Of a stretch of 64,000 nt of DNA, positions 1 through 11,723 are shown piece after piece (the stretch's first letter is position 1; every line of letters starts with the position of its first letter). The notes under the pieces were generated by a model that saw only the letters and a list, made by a program, of their open reading frames with translations, made no database searches and had not been told where the DNA came from. Made by a program: the position numbers and the translations under genes. Source of the DNA: Dimorphilus gyrociliatus (Eukaryota > Annelida > Polychaeta > Dinophilidae); the NCBI GenBank assembly GCA_904063045.1, contig CAJFCJ010000023.1, forward strand, positions 372,001-436,000, given 5' to 3'.

Positions 1-493
1 ACGTACATTCTCTGTCTCACTCTCTCTCTCTCTCTCTCTCTCTCGTTCACAACACTTAAGTGTTAACAAAAAAAAAGAAATGAAAAATCCTTTTCTATTT
101 TAAAAAGTTGGACTTTTTTTTTCTACTCCATTGTTAATTTAACCTACTAAAACTAACTTACAATATCGTGAGGTTTTTATTGCTAAATATGTTACATGGT
201 ATATTTTATTCAAGATGAATATATTGCTAACCGATTTATATATCATCATCATATGGCATTACAATTCAAATAGAAATCGATTGATTTTGTTTTTTTTTAT
301 TAACAACAATATCTAAAGTTTAGAAACAGGTTTTTTAACGGGGAGGGTTTTTTTAAGTAATTTAGAGGTTAAGCTGGAGTAAGTGTTTTTTTTTTGCTCT
401 ATCTCTCTCTCTCTCTCTCTCTTGGAGAGCTCTTTTAAATGCATAGCCTATTTAATCATTCAATTAATAGTCTATGAGAAAAATTTCACTTAC
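1..493. other. Left-edge non-coding stretch, probably intron of the Ig gene
   Basis: The Ig-domain gene on the minus strand has a clear GTAAGT donor at 493-488, so this stretch is most likely its next intron, with further exons beyond the left edge. I see no convincing coding exon here. It holds CT microsatellites at about 21-44 and 402-422 and many T runs. Confidence 0.5.
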
Positions 494-1866
494 GATTAGT
501 TCGGATTTTAATCCATTCTTCTCGTCTGTATCGTCGAGTATTTCTTCTTGTCCAACTACTCCTCTTGTCCAATACAATTTCGGTTTTGGATTTCCGCTTG
601 CTGTGCAATTGAATGTAACCATCTTATTAGCTTCCAGAGACACTCTGCTCCTCTCACACGTTAAGACGGGCTTATATATCACATTAACTTGGGCAGAAGC
701 TTCTAGTTTATTCTTTCCCAATTCGGCAACACATCGTAAATCTTTACCGTGAAAATGACGAAAAGTCTTGGTGACCTGTCTGAGCAATGTTACATAGACA
801 TTGGCAGTTCTAGCGCAGCTTGTTTCAAACCATTCAAAAGCTTCATCTTGAGTTTTTGAATCATCTACTATAAAAAAGCTAGTCACATCCTCATTTTCTG
901 AGAAAATACGTACGGATGGCATAACTAGCGTTTTCTCTGCAAAGACACGACATCCAATACTAATACCCTGATCGCTTTCATTAACTTTAACAGCAGTTAA
1001 TGTATTATACGTAGCATTACTATCCTGCTGCAGTTGGATTCTTTCAACAATTTCAGCCGATACCAATTTACCAGGTACAGTATAATTACGAAATTCGGTT
1101 TTAATGCCACCTTTTTGCCACGAACAATAATAATTGCCACTATCTTCCGGTTGAGCATTAGTTATTTGCAATGAGAAATAGGCAACATCTTGAGATACTT
1201 CAAAAGAGGTTTTAAAACGTTGGCAATCCTTTTTCAGACCTACTTGACCTTTCATAAGAATATCTTCTTTATCTCTAGTCAGTTTACGTATGGAAATACT
1301 AGCATCGGCGCCTTTCGCTTCGCAGAATATATTTATTTCATCGCCAACGTTCAGCTCGGAAGATGGAGTAGACTTTTCATTCAGCAGTAGAGATGCTGCT
1401 TCGTTAAGGCCTAAAGTAGTAATTAGGGAAAAAACAAAGTCAATTATATAAATAGATTAAAAACGCATTTGTTTTATTCATTTTCCAAAAGACAATTAGT
1501 CAATTTATTAAGACGCCTTATAAATAAGATATCGAGTTTAAGAGACGTCGCTCTCTTACCTCACCTTGTATTATTTACAGGTTTTTTTCCAATAAACATT
1601 TCATAATCAGTGTCACAACTAAACTAAACTATATTATGTTGAATAATATGATAAAAATGAAACTACTATCGCTATTAAACATCATATTTATGGAATTAAT
1701 TCAAACATTCTATTCAAAAAACCGATAGTTAACAGAAGGAAAAGATGACTGTTTTGCCTCTAAAATTGATTTATTCCTATTTAAAACATATGAAAAAATT
1801 CGTCAGATTCTTACCTGAATCTTTTAAAATTACTGCTAAAACTATAAAAATCCTATAGGAAACCAT
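494..1866 (-). CDS. Immunoglobulin-domain protein with signal peptide (3' partial)
   Basis: Two exons are visible: 1866-1815 and 1410-494, joined in phase 1 across a 404-base intron. They encode 323 residues before the next donor (GTAAGT), so the C-terminus is outside the window. Exon 1 gives a start Met and a short hydrophobic signal peptide (core IFIVLAVIL). The second exon starts right after a good acceptor (polypyrimidine, TTTAG). Residues about 30-120 form an Ig fold with a Cys after GDEINIF and the hallmark DSGNYYC. A middle, more divergent segment follows with two or three Cys. A third Ig domain starts around KPVLTC and has the typical NCTASGNPKPKLYW strand. No membrane helix is visible in the part present. 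The family role is cell-surface recognition or adhesion. The exact subfamily cannot be named from this fragment. Confidence 0.75.
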
Positions 1867-3312
1867 GTTTAAAGGCTTCCGTTACGATGATAATATTATT
1901 TTCCCCTTCAAAATGGCGCGTCGGCGGTTATGGCGCTTTAAGCGGGGAAAATAGAAATAGTATGGTTCGACATTCATTGAGTTGACAGATGGCTAAAAAT
2001 TAGCCTGGGATAGCGAACCAAATCAGATTGAATGAATGAGTCGAGGGTGACACCTAGTTCTGTGAAATCTTTGCCCATATTATACAGTATTAGGTATATA
2101 GGGAAAAATGTATTATATATGTAAATATAGAGAGAAATTTCTTCTCTTAAACAATCGTCTGTGTTTATTCGTATATTAGAAATTGTATACTCTACGTATA
2201 GGTTTATTCAGAGCGAAACAACGCTGAAGGAATGCCAATGGGTAACTACTACTCATTACATGCAATAGCCTCAATGAATGTACAATAAACTCGCAAACAA
2301 TAATCTAATTCCCATTAAACTTTATCAATAATCATCTGTTCCATCCCCGAAACAATATTGAAAAAATATACGTAATCAATATGGAATTTCTATCAATTTC
2401 CCTACCTTTTTTTCATCAAGGCACGGCACAAAAAATCTATATAACGTTGCGTTTGGCATACGTGTATGCGTACGTACATGTTGCGCCAAAACACTGAACA
2501 TTTATACAACTTTCTATACACCATTTTCATTTACCATAGTTGGAGCTATTGTTAGGCAATTGATGATTTGATCCTGATTAGGAGGATATAGGCGAGTGCG
2601 TTGAGATTAGGACTTAGATTGAAGGATTTTACTATACACAGGAATTGTGGGGGCGGAGATAGAGAAAAGAGTGAAATTCTATGGCCAAAATACATATAAA
2701 GAATCTATAAGAATACATTTAATAGATAAATTATATCTCCTCCATTTATATTATCCACTCTTCTCAATTGTTCGTATAATATATACACGTTTTTATCGAA
2801 AAGGAATGTGTTAAGGAAGCGAACCGAGGAGACATCGCTTCGTTGAAATTTCTATATACTTTGAAGCAATTAAAATTGAATAAAACAGTTTGAACGCTCT
2901 TAAACAGCCGTGTAATTAAGCCCTTATACTCTTTCTTCACTCGTTCAAAATTCCTTTGCCGAAAGCTACTTTCTAATTATAAATATCGTCGCGACGCTTC
3001 CGGATCACTAACAAAATTTCCACTATATGGCGCTAACGTATTGTCCCATTGTTCAATCACGTGACCTTGTCAATAGCCAATAGGTACCGAGTCGAATCTT
3101 TGGCAAGTAGATCAAAATTCCTTGGACGTTCAAGCAGATCGTTACAAATTCGGTTGTAAACAGAGAGAAATATTTAGAAAAGAAAGTTTACGGTTACAGG
3201 CTCATCTGACATTTGAACAATTGAACAAACGGAAGATATCTTCAACAAGACAAACTTTCTCACCAACATTTGGCGTCTTTACTTTGAAGCAAGTTAAAGA
3301 ATTATAACAGAG
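1867..3312. other. Divergent intergenic region between the Ig and HLH genes
   Basis: No open frame of note. The part next to the Ig start (about 1900-1990) is locally G+C-rich and contains ATGGCGC-like words. The part next to the HLH start (about 2990-3110) has a TCACGTGA box and a CCAAT motif. The two genes point away from each other, so both promoters should lie here. Confidence 0.5.
3057..3064. promoter_or_regulatory. Palindromic E-box TCACGTGA upstream of the HLH gene
   Basis: The perfect palindrome TCACGTGA lies about 250 bases before the HLH start codon, and a CCAAT motif (about 3079) follows it. Such sites bind bHLH-zip factors of the USF/MITF/TFE/MYC kind in animals. Binding here is inferred. 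Confidence 0.45.
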
Positions 3313-6027
3313 ATGACGGCTCCCCGACCAAAAAAGGTATAAGCGAAATGTTTTTAATTAATTATTGAGTAAGAAAGAGAGAAAGTACACGTATGCGAAT
3401 GTGTGCAATAGAATAAGACAGAGAGAGTGGCAAAGAGAAATAGAAAGATAGGAAAAGGGGACAATGGAAGAGAGTAATATCGAAAATAGAAAAAGACCAC
3501 ATATATTGCAGTCATAGCTAATTATTGCGGATGAATGATTATTATTAAATATAAGATAGACAATATCATTCGATAAAACTTCAATTAAGATACTGAAATA
3601 TTTTTAAAATATCGACGGTTAGAAATTCAAAAATGAAAAAAAAATAAGTCACTTATCCTACGCTCTGATAGGCCAAACGAAATCCTAACCGATGGAAATT
3701 CAAAACCGCTTCCAACCACCCTTTTTCTCTTGCATTCTTCAAAGGAAGGCCTATAAAAATTTACGACTGCAGGTGGTCGAATAAAGAGCGTCATTTTGAA
3801 CGGCCCTGAAGGGGCTACCGTGCAACTATGGCATTAACTATTGTAGAAATTCTGATTGGTGTCTTTTCGGGACAAATCAAGCAATGTGCCATTTAAGGAA
3901 TCTCTCTACCGTATTTTAAACCTATAATTATCAAAATGAGAAGAGAGTTTCTTGTTCTTTCTATTAAATTTTTCGTCGAATTTTTCAGATATATCGAATG
4001 GTTGTCGGTGAAATTTGTAAAAAGATTAAAAGGAAGTATCGGAAAAAGCCGAACAAAGAATATAAACGACTTAAGTCTATCGTTCCATCGGTGAGGAATG
4101 TACCTAAAGTCGACAAGGTATGTACTTTCTTTACATTACTTCTGCTCCGACTCCACCCATTTCATTTCTTCTTTTTCTTCCTTTATTCATCTTTTATTTG
4201 ATATTAAATGTTGTTTCTTACTTTCACTCTCTCTCTTCTCTTTACAGATAGAATTAATAGAGGAGGCTATAAAATACATAGATCAACTTCATTATCAACT
4301 AGCCGAACGTTTAGGATTACCGAATGGTGAGTTATTTTCTCCGTTCCATTTCGTTCGTCCCTAATGGTGGCGTTGGTTTACATGATTTACATATAAAACC
4401 AACCGTAAACAAGACCATACCTAACAAGGAAAAACAATACCGGCTTATCTTATTCCGAATAATTTAAATATTTATCAAAATCTTTTTTTTGCTGGAATAT
4501 TTCCCACAAAAGTAATTTGTCATTGAAACTCCTCCCTTGAGCTTCGAAGCCCGTTTGACCCTAATTAACATATTCCCCTTGACCTCTTGCGTTGCTTTGT
4601 TGGACGGGAAGAGACCAATGCGGTGTATTAATAAAAGAATAAGGGGTCGAGTGCTATTTTAGGTAGAAAGGACCATACAGTCTGTAGTGGTCTTGCGTAA
4701 AAGCCTTTGTTCACATTACGTAATACTTTCTAATTATACATGAACTAGCTTACGTAACCAAGAGGGTACAACTGCCCTAATTTGACACTTTTGAATTGTT
4801 TGAAGAGGGGCGATAAATCATGGATATGAGAGGCCAAATAAGAGGAAAAGGAAGAGAAAACTAAAGATAGCAATAACGAACTAAAGATAACAAAGTAGCA
4901 ATCTTATTTAAATAGTATTAGGAAGTTAAAGCTTGAATAAGCAAAAAAAGGTTATATAGTAAAGGGAATAAAGGATACGCTAAAGGAATTTTTATAGATG
5001 TTCCGGAAGTGTATATTTACACATAAATTATTTTAATCGCCTAGAAATATGCAAATTTTTTAATATAGATATGATTTATATTTAAAGAATGACTTTTATT
5101 ATGATATACACTGCATCTCATCAATTACTTTTTATAAAAAATTATCACTTTTACGTTTCCCACGTACCAGCAGACGCTATCATTTACTTCCTCTATCAAC
5201 AATAAAATCTAGCAAATTTTAAGTGTTCAATGGCTACTTGAAAGATAACCTTAAACCTATTCAATCTTTCTTCCCACGGGAAACTGTCCCTCATGCATAT
5301 GTAAATAAGGAGTCATGATACAAAACCTTTCCACACCTGGCTGTCGTAGGTGGCCTACGAATTTTTCGCATACCTTAATAGGCCTAGTGGAAAACTGATT
5401 GAACAGGTGGATAGAAGAAAGGTAGATGAAAAGAAAGCGACTAATAGTTACCATTAATCCGACAGTTTAAAACTTTTCTGTAAAAATTAATTAAAACTGT
5501 TTGATTTAATTGGATATGTTTTTATTAACAGAGAAATTCACTACGACAAACGGACAAGTTGACGCTCAAAAATTCGTTGAACAATTACAAATGAAAATAC
5601 CGAATTCTCTACCTCCCTACTTACAAAGCAGACAAACAACGTGCCAAACTAACAACGATGCAGACTGCAAAGAACGCCAATTAGTAAGTATGAATGGGTC
5701 ACGTGACGCGTAACATTGACTACCCCCGAGGCTGTGAATTTTTTTGTTCATAGTTTATAGTTGACACTAAATAAACGAGCGTGTCATCGCCCATCTCGTT
5801 GTTTGAATTATTCGCCACCTGTTCAAGAATTTGTATTGTTTGCAGGTCGAACGCGTTCGATGATTGAAGGGATGCTGGTTGACGAGGACGATTCGTCATT
5901 GTTGAACTTTACTCCTATTCGACGTAAAGCAAAACTTGTTTTCTTGTTTTTTATTTTTACCCTTTTTATGGATTTTTTATTATTGTTCTATTTCTTGTTT
6001 AAAACGCATTCAACGTATTGTCGTTAA
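3313..6027 (+). CDS. Helix-loop-helix protein with non-canonical basic region
   Basis: Five exons: 3313-3336, 3989-4117, 4248-4326, 5532-5683 and 5761-6027. All junctions are GT-AG with matching phase and the model closes in frame at 216 aa. Residues about 28-73 form a helix-loop-helix: helix 1 KEYKRLKSIVPSV, a loop, then helix 2 VDKIELIEEAIKYIDQLHYQL. The preceding segment is very basic (KKIKRKYRKKP) but lacks the Glu/Arg pair of E-box binding bHLH factors and contains a Pro. DNA binding is therefore doubtful, and a dimer-only role like that of Id proteins is possible. The last exon has an acidic patch (DEDDSS) and then about 20 very hydrophobic residues (about 188-208) before the stop. These could be a tail anchor or a wrongly read intron. 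I do not recognise a named orthologue. Confidence 0.7.
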
Positions 6028-6090
6028 AGAAAAATCTCTGTGATCTATGGGCTAAGACGTTTATCCCACCTTCTCTTCCTTTTTAATAAT

Positions 6091-6096
6091 AATAAA
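6091..6096 (+). terminator. Polyadenylation hexamer AATAAA after the HLH gene
   Basis: AATAAA lies 64 bases after the proposed stop codon of the HLH gene, a usual distance for a short 3' UTR. It indirectly supports the stop choice. Confidence 0.4.
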
Positions 6097-7772
6097 CATG
6101 TATAGATGCAATAGATTACTACCTTTTACTTTTGATTATTATTATATTGCTATTATTATTATTATTAACACTATCGACTCGATACCTTCTCCCTATCCTC
6201 GTCAGACTCCCCACCTTCTTTTTACTTCTTCCCTTTCTCATTGCCAGACTTAACCCTAATAAAAACCATTTACGAGCAAGGTCTTTCTATTTAGGTCAAT
6301 GATAAATGCAACTAACCCTGGCTAAAATTTCGATTACAAACAAATGTAAAAAGTCGTTGTAAAGTTTAAGAGGAGGACTATATATGTATTTTTTTACCGC
6401 TTGGTCACACACTACGACGTTGATGGAAGCAGGGATCTATGAAGAATTTCTACTGGAAATAATGCGTAGACAGTTGTATATTATCAGCACTTTTATATTT
6501 CAATACATAATGTTGGAATTCCTGTTAGAAGTGTGAATAGTTTTATTCATTTCATAGGGATAGACTGGCATATAAAAGTAATAGAGAAGATTATTATTTA
6601 AAAGGATTTTCTTCCGTTAATTGTTTTTAATTTATTCTTGACAGGTTCGACATTTTATAAATAAATTAGGAAAATTGTAAAATCTATGCCGCTATCTTGT
6701 ATATTTTTTTCTCTTTCTCTTTTACTCTCTTTCTCTCTTTCTTTCCATTGAGCCTTTTCATTTAATTTAATCCTTAAAAAAACTAGGTGTGTTTTTTCAC
6801 GAGTGTCGGCGCTTTTGTAGTGGTTTACCTTCGTGGGAACCAAATTTCCCCCACACTTTCTTCTTAGTACATTTTTACGGAGTACCTGGTCATACAGACT
6901 GATATATGCCATTCCTAATAATATTTAGCCTTAATATGTGCGTATGCTTTCTCTCATAGTTGATTTAATTAAACAATCTCCATTTTTTTCTTTTCATTCT
7001 TAACAATCATAACGTCTCTCCGAGTGTCATAATAGGTGGAGCTGTTGAAGACTTTTAATTGTAGAATAAGCCAAAGGGCCGGATGAGGACAGAAAGATAG
7101 TATTAATAGATAGAATAAGGGAGAAAAGAGAGAGAGAGAAAGAGAAAGAGAAAGAGAGAGAGAGGAGCAAAAGCAAGAATTGCTAAACGAGGTTAAGAGT
7201 AATTGAGGGAAGGGAAAGTGAGAGAAAGGTGGAAAAGATCTTTTTGAATAAACAAGTAATTTGTTTTAAGAGGTTTTCTCTTTATTTTGATATAAAAAAA
7301 ATATTAAATCTAGACTTTGCTGTAAGATAAATAGACATATTCTATTAATTTTTTACTTCTTTAACTGAACTGAGAGTTGTTGAGTTTATATACGCTATCC
7401 TAATCGTTCATATTTGGATGATGATTATACAGAGTATGTGTGCTCTCTATAAAGATTATATCCACGCTGCACATGTAACACACTCATCATGTACAAACAC
7501 ACATATATACGTATACACACACAAACATATATAGATATACATTATACACAGTATACATATATATTTATAAATAGATATGCTGTTGTAAATCCTTTGGCAT
7601 ATACGATACAGATATACTGGATATATTAAATTTAGTCCTGTATATGTGGCTTTATAATATTACAAAAAAAATATATCATTAGTTATAAATCTCTATTTTT
7701 TTATTTTACTCTTATGGCGTCTATTTGAAGCGTTTAACTTTGAACGTTACTCTTTGATTACTGGTTTTTATA
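6097..7772. other. Intergenic region between two convergent genes
   Basis: No supported gene. The short open frame at about 6655-6912 is low-complexity and begins without context. Contains a GA-rich stretch at about 7118-7165 and a TA/CA-rich stretch at about 7480-7630. Confidence 0.5.
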
Positions 7773-8525
7773 TTAGAATTCGAATATAGGGTTAGAATGG
7801 CCTTGAAAATCAATTGTGGCGTGGTAGTTTACCAGGGTAGACTTTTTCCCTCTCTTCTTAAATTTCAAGTAACAAATTAATTGCATAGATAGAACAAAAA
7901 GGGTTTTAGTAATAAGAATCGGAACGAACAAAGTCAAATATATTGATTTTGCTCTACCAGGACATGTTGAACAATTAAATGAAACGTAAAGAAACAAGGT
8001 GAAATTAATTAGACAAAAAGCGATGACGTGATTTAAGTATGAATAGGCAGGCCTAACCTTATACGTAATTACCATCTGTACTGTACCAATAAGGACAATT
8101 ATTGATGTTATAATAACCAAATAAGATCTTTGATAGAATTTTGTCCAGTCGCATACTTTAATCGAACTGGATTGATTCCAACCGAGTAGAGGAGAAAAAC
8201 CTAGTCCAAGAGAGAAATTCCACAATAAAATAAATATGGTTATTTTCTGCAAGTTAGTCAATTGGAAAATGAGCGTGAATCCTTCGGCTAAGATGGCTGT
8301 CACTAAAAATGATTCGGCCAGGAAGCAGTTGGTAAACGAATAGCCGAATAGAGTCTGACAGGTCTTGACAATAGCCCAAGTTCCGGTGAGTAGATGGACG
8401 ATGGCGGATGAAGTGAGTAAAAAGTTTGGTGGATAGAACGATAGTACAAATAATAAAAAGCTTAAAAGACCAATAATACAAGCGAAAATGAGACAAACAA
8501 TAACTGCTGCATTAGGTATGTTCAT
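7773..8525 (-). CDS. Divergent seven-transmembrane receptor, single exon
   Basis: An intronless 250-residue open frame starting at the ATG at 8525; codons further upstream in frame lead only to a TTG and then a stop. Seven hydrophobic segments can be counted at residues of about 8-30, 33-53, 65-90, 94-115, 135-155, 165-183 and 194-220. Helix 4 has a Trp and ends in SPLLGW, a pattern common in class A (rhodopsin-like) receptors. Cys residues sit before helix 3 and in the second outer loop (KVCDW), where the conserved disulfide would be. DRY, CWxP and NPxxY are not recognisable, and both the N-terminus and the third inner loop are very short. A role as an orphan chemosensory-type receptor is inference. 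Confidence 0.65.
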   Translation of the reverse strand: MNIPNAAVIVCLIFACIIGLLSFLLFVLSFYPPNFLLTSSAIVHLLTGTWAIVKTCQTLFGYSFTNCFLAESFLVTAILAEGFTLIFQLTNLQKITIFILLWNFSLGLGFSPLLGWNQSSSIKVCDWTKFYQRSYLVIITSIIVLIGTVQMVITYKVRPAYSYLNHVIAFCLINFTLFLYVSFNCSTCPGRAKSIYLTLFVPILITKTLFVLSMQLICYLKFKKRGKKSTLVNYHATIDFQGHSNPIFEF

Positions 8526-9474
8526 CCTCCGCAAGAACAATTAAGAATAATGAAGAAAGAAGATAAGAAAAGAGAGAGAGAGAGAGAGTGAGAAAGAAGG
8601 AAAGATTACCTATCACGCATTATAACGTATTAGATATGAATATAGATATAGATATAATGTATATAAATATGGTGGATGTGCAGATGTATAGAATAAAAGA
8701 TAATGAGAAAGATGGTGAATGTATCCACTCATAAAATTTGCTCTGATTCTTTCCTAGCAGGCAGCATGAAATATAAAACTGATGTATATCAATAAGTACC
8801 ACTGTTTATACTTATAGAGTAATTTCACTTTAAAATGTCATACGTATAGATTAACGGAAAAAATTGTTGCTTGGTGATAAATTGCGTGATTCAGTACTGT
8901 TTGCCGAAAAGCTTTTATTATCTTTATCTTTGTAAATTGTCACTTTACTCACCATGACGGATCGCAAATCTTTCAGATTGTAATTAACCCGATTTTGCAC
9001 TCTTTTTCCTTAGTCTATCATTAGCGTTCCCTATAAGCACGGATGAAAGGATAGGTTAAAAGTTTCTACTAACTCCACAAAAAGCACTTTAGTCGGCAGA
9101 TTTTCGTTAATTTTCTCTTTAATTAGTATCAGTGCAAGTAGATAAGGTTAATATAAGCGTATATCATTTGCGTGACAACCTTTGGCTTTGAAATAATAAA
9201 CGACGAAAGCTCCATCTATTTCTTACAGAACTTATTTCTATATTTGCTTTGAAGATTCATTGTATTAATTAAATAACGAACCACCTCTTAGCCTATACTA
9301 CAACCTTTAATCAGATGTATTTCTAAGGGGTTAATTGTTAAATTCTATGAAGAAGGTAAACATTATTGGTGTTCGAGGAACTTCAATTCGTTTATATTCT
9401 CTGGAATTGTATTAAATATCAAATAATTTGTCTAAATTTGCATGGGAATGTTAGTTTCCATTTCCTTCACACTT
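8526..9474. other. Intergenic region upstream of the 7TM gene
   Basis: No supported coding sequence. A (GA)n tract lies at about 8570-8588 just upstream of the 7TM start. The small open frame at about 8620-8802 is hydrophobic low-complexity and not credible. Confidence 0.5.
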
Positions 9475-11723
9475 TTATAAATTAATAAACGGATTCAGTC
9501 CCCGACAAGAGCTTATCAAGCAGAGCAGAATTACTGGATAGAACATAGAACTAGCTTGACGTTGGTCCGTCACTCCACTCTTTTCAAAAAGCCACGTTTG
9601 ATTGCTGTCAATTAAAGATTCACATGGACTGTCATAAAATGTACAACTGTACTTGAAACGAGTCTCGTATGATCTCATATTCCTGTAGAAAATAAAATAA
9701 ACACATGTTTTCATAGAAGTACAAAGAGAAGCGCAATCGTCTGGGTGACCAGTTAAGTGTCCAACAGATTTCTTTTCCGATGCGCACTCCTTAGAGACTT
9801 TCTTATAGTTTTTTAGTAATAATCTCTCTGTTGTAAAAAAGTTGTTGAAGCGAAAAATGGCTATTTTAATCAAATAAAGGTATTTTGTACCTATATCAAC
9901 GAGAACGTGAGTGAAGAGAATATGATGTCGAATCTTTCTAGTTTGGTATTTTACACTATTGACGCCATTCACTTGATATAGCTTAGGACGGTATGTGTTT
10001 GAAGACAATCTAAAATAAAGCAAGCAGACGAATAGTGAACAATAGTGCCTTTAATGATGATTAATAATAATAACATAAGAGAAGTAGAGAGAGGATGAAG
10101 AATGAATGAATGAATGAATGTGAATAAGTACACAGTATATTATATAATGGGTAAATATAGGTATAAAGGTGTACATATATTCAGTATATAAATTTATATA
10201 CCTGTAATAAGAGTCAGGATTCGCTATATCTCTTTTATGCTTGATCATAACATATCGGCTGATGGAGCTTGGCGCTCGACTTACGGTACCACCCAGCCTC
10301 ATCCACATATCATCGTCCTCTCCCCCATACCCGAAAATATTGTTGCTAAATCCATTTATACGGATAAAGAGTGACTTGGAAAACGATAAGGCTCCTCCTA
10401 CCAAACTAGGGTAGAATAATCTTTAATGTTTGAAAGGGGGGTTATCGGTTAGAAATATGTAAGAATGATAAACAAAGGAATTTAAAGAATTTTATTTGTT
10501 CTACTTGTAATCAAATTTATCGACGTTAGCTCCTAAATGTCTTGGGGCGTAATAGCAATTGTAGTAATTTCGTTCGTCTTGCGCAAGCATATCGACATCG
10601 TGAAAAATGAAGCAATCAACTGATGGCCAAAGTTTTGATGCCTCGAGAAATCCTATATTCATCAAGGCTGCTTTATTAAACGTATTATTCCCCTTCTGTT
10701 CTATAACTAGAACTGTATAATCAACATATTGTCGCTTTAAAAATTGCATGTAATGACGTAAAAATATCTTTAAATGGGCTTCTCTATCTCTGAACGGAAC
10801 AATTATGATAACTCTGAAATTGGGTTGGCAGATAGTAGTTTTCCCAGAATCTGTAGGGATGATAAGTAACAAGGTCGGTATATTAATGATTTTAAATTTT
10901 AATAATTGGGTTAGAAATAAGTATTAAAAGGGCTAGAAAGAACAGAGAGCAGGTATGAGGAGTGTGGAGTATACAAGTATGGAATATATACGTAATTGTT
11001 TTTTAAACAGCATCTTGGATCAGTTGGAGATGTTTCTTTCCCTTGAGGAAAGATGCTAGAACGGTGCCGCAATAAACAGGAAGTAAGCTCTGAAAGGTTT
11101 GCAAGAGGAAGTTTAGTCAAAGAAAGTATGACTAATACTTTTCAATTTTACGTTTTCGAAAAGAAATCAACTTTCCCTTAGGGAAGAAATTGATGGAAAC
11201 TTGTTTATAATAATAATCAAGATTCCGTCTTTTTCTTCCTATCTATCTTCATTTCGTATCATTTCTCTTATTTTAACAAAAAATATCTTAACCTCAATGA
11301 AAATTTACCTTTTTATTTTTTTACGTTTAAAAATAATAATGGCATTATAGAAATAATTTTTCACGTTCTCTCTGAAATTCTTTACTAACCTGACGAAATG
11401 TTTTTATATAACAACTCCAGCTCAATCCAGGTTGGCTCTGTCAGATTAATGGAAAAGCATTTGACGATGTCATCACGTATACATTTGCAATTGTTGCTGT
11501 CAAATGGACGGGAATGGTATTTTTCATGACACCATTGGAGATATTCTCTCAGGAAGTAATATTCAGGAGTCGTGTTCACGTGTTTAAGAATGGTTGCATT
11601 TATAATCTCCTCTGATAAACTTACTTGCTTGTAATCATTCGCTACGTAATGAATAGTAATAAAATAAGAGCCATACACGAGAAATATCGTTAAAATAATA
11701 AAGTGTATTTTTTTCAATCTCAT
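9475..11723 (-). CDS. Beta-1,4-galactosyltransferase family (GT7) enzyme, probably a GalNAc-transferase, with C-terminal PAN/apple-like domain
   Basis: Five exons: 11723-11390, 11089-11009, 10850-10505, 10420-10202 and 10009-9475. Phases match and the total is 504 aa. It is a type II Golgi protein: short cytosolic tail, hydrophobic segment at about 7-27, then a lumenal stem. Catalytic hallmarks are VIIIVPFRDRE (about 152-161), FNKAALMNIGF, the metal-binding DVD (about 223-225), VGGALSFSK, GYGGEDDD (about 284-291) and VMIKH, which supplies the Met and His of the metal site. The residue matching Tyr289 of bovine B4GALT1 is Leu (about 260). In known family members a change to Ile or Leu there allows UDP-GalNAc as donor. 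After the usual family end (VDIGTKY) about 130 residues follow, with Cys at about 402, 419, 423, 429, 449 and 456 spaced as in PAN/apple modules, then a hydrophobic tail. The exon 2 donor (GTTTAA) is the weakest junction. Confidence 0.85.

Noticed and set aside
3122-3307. Open frame of 61 residues just before the HLH gene
   Set aside because: Begins with TTG and shows no family similarity; more likely 5' UTR of the HLH gene.
9845-9915. Possible 69-base in-frame intron in the last glycosyltransferase exon
   Set aside because: Removal would delete the conserved GT of VDIGT, and the donor (GTACAA) is poor, so the exon was kept continuous; only cDNA can settle it.
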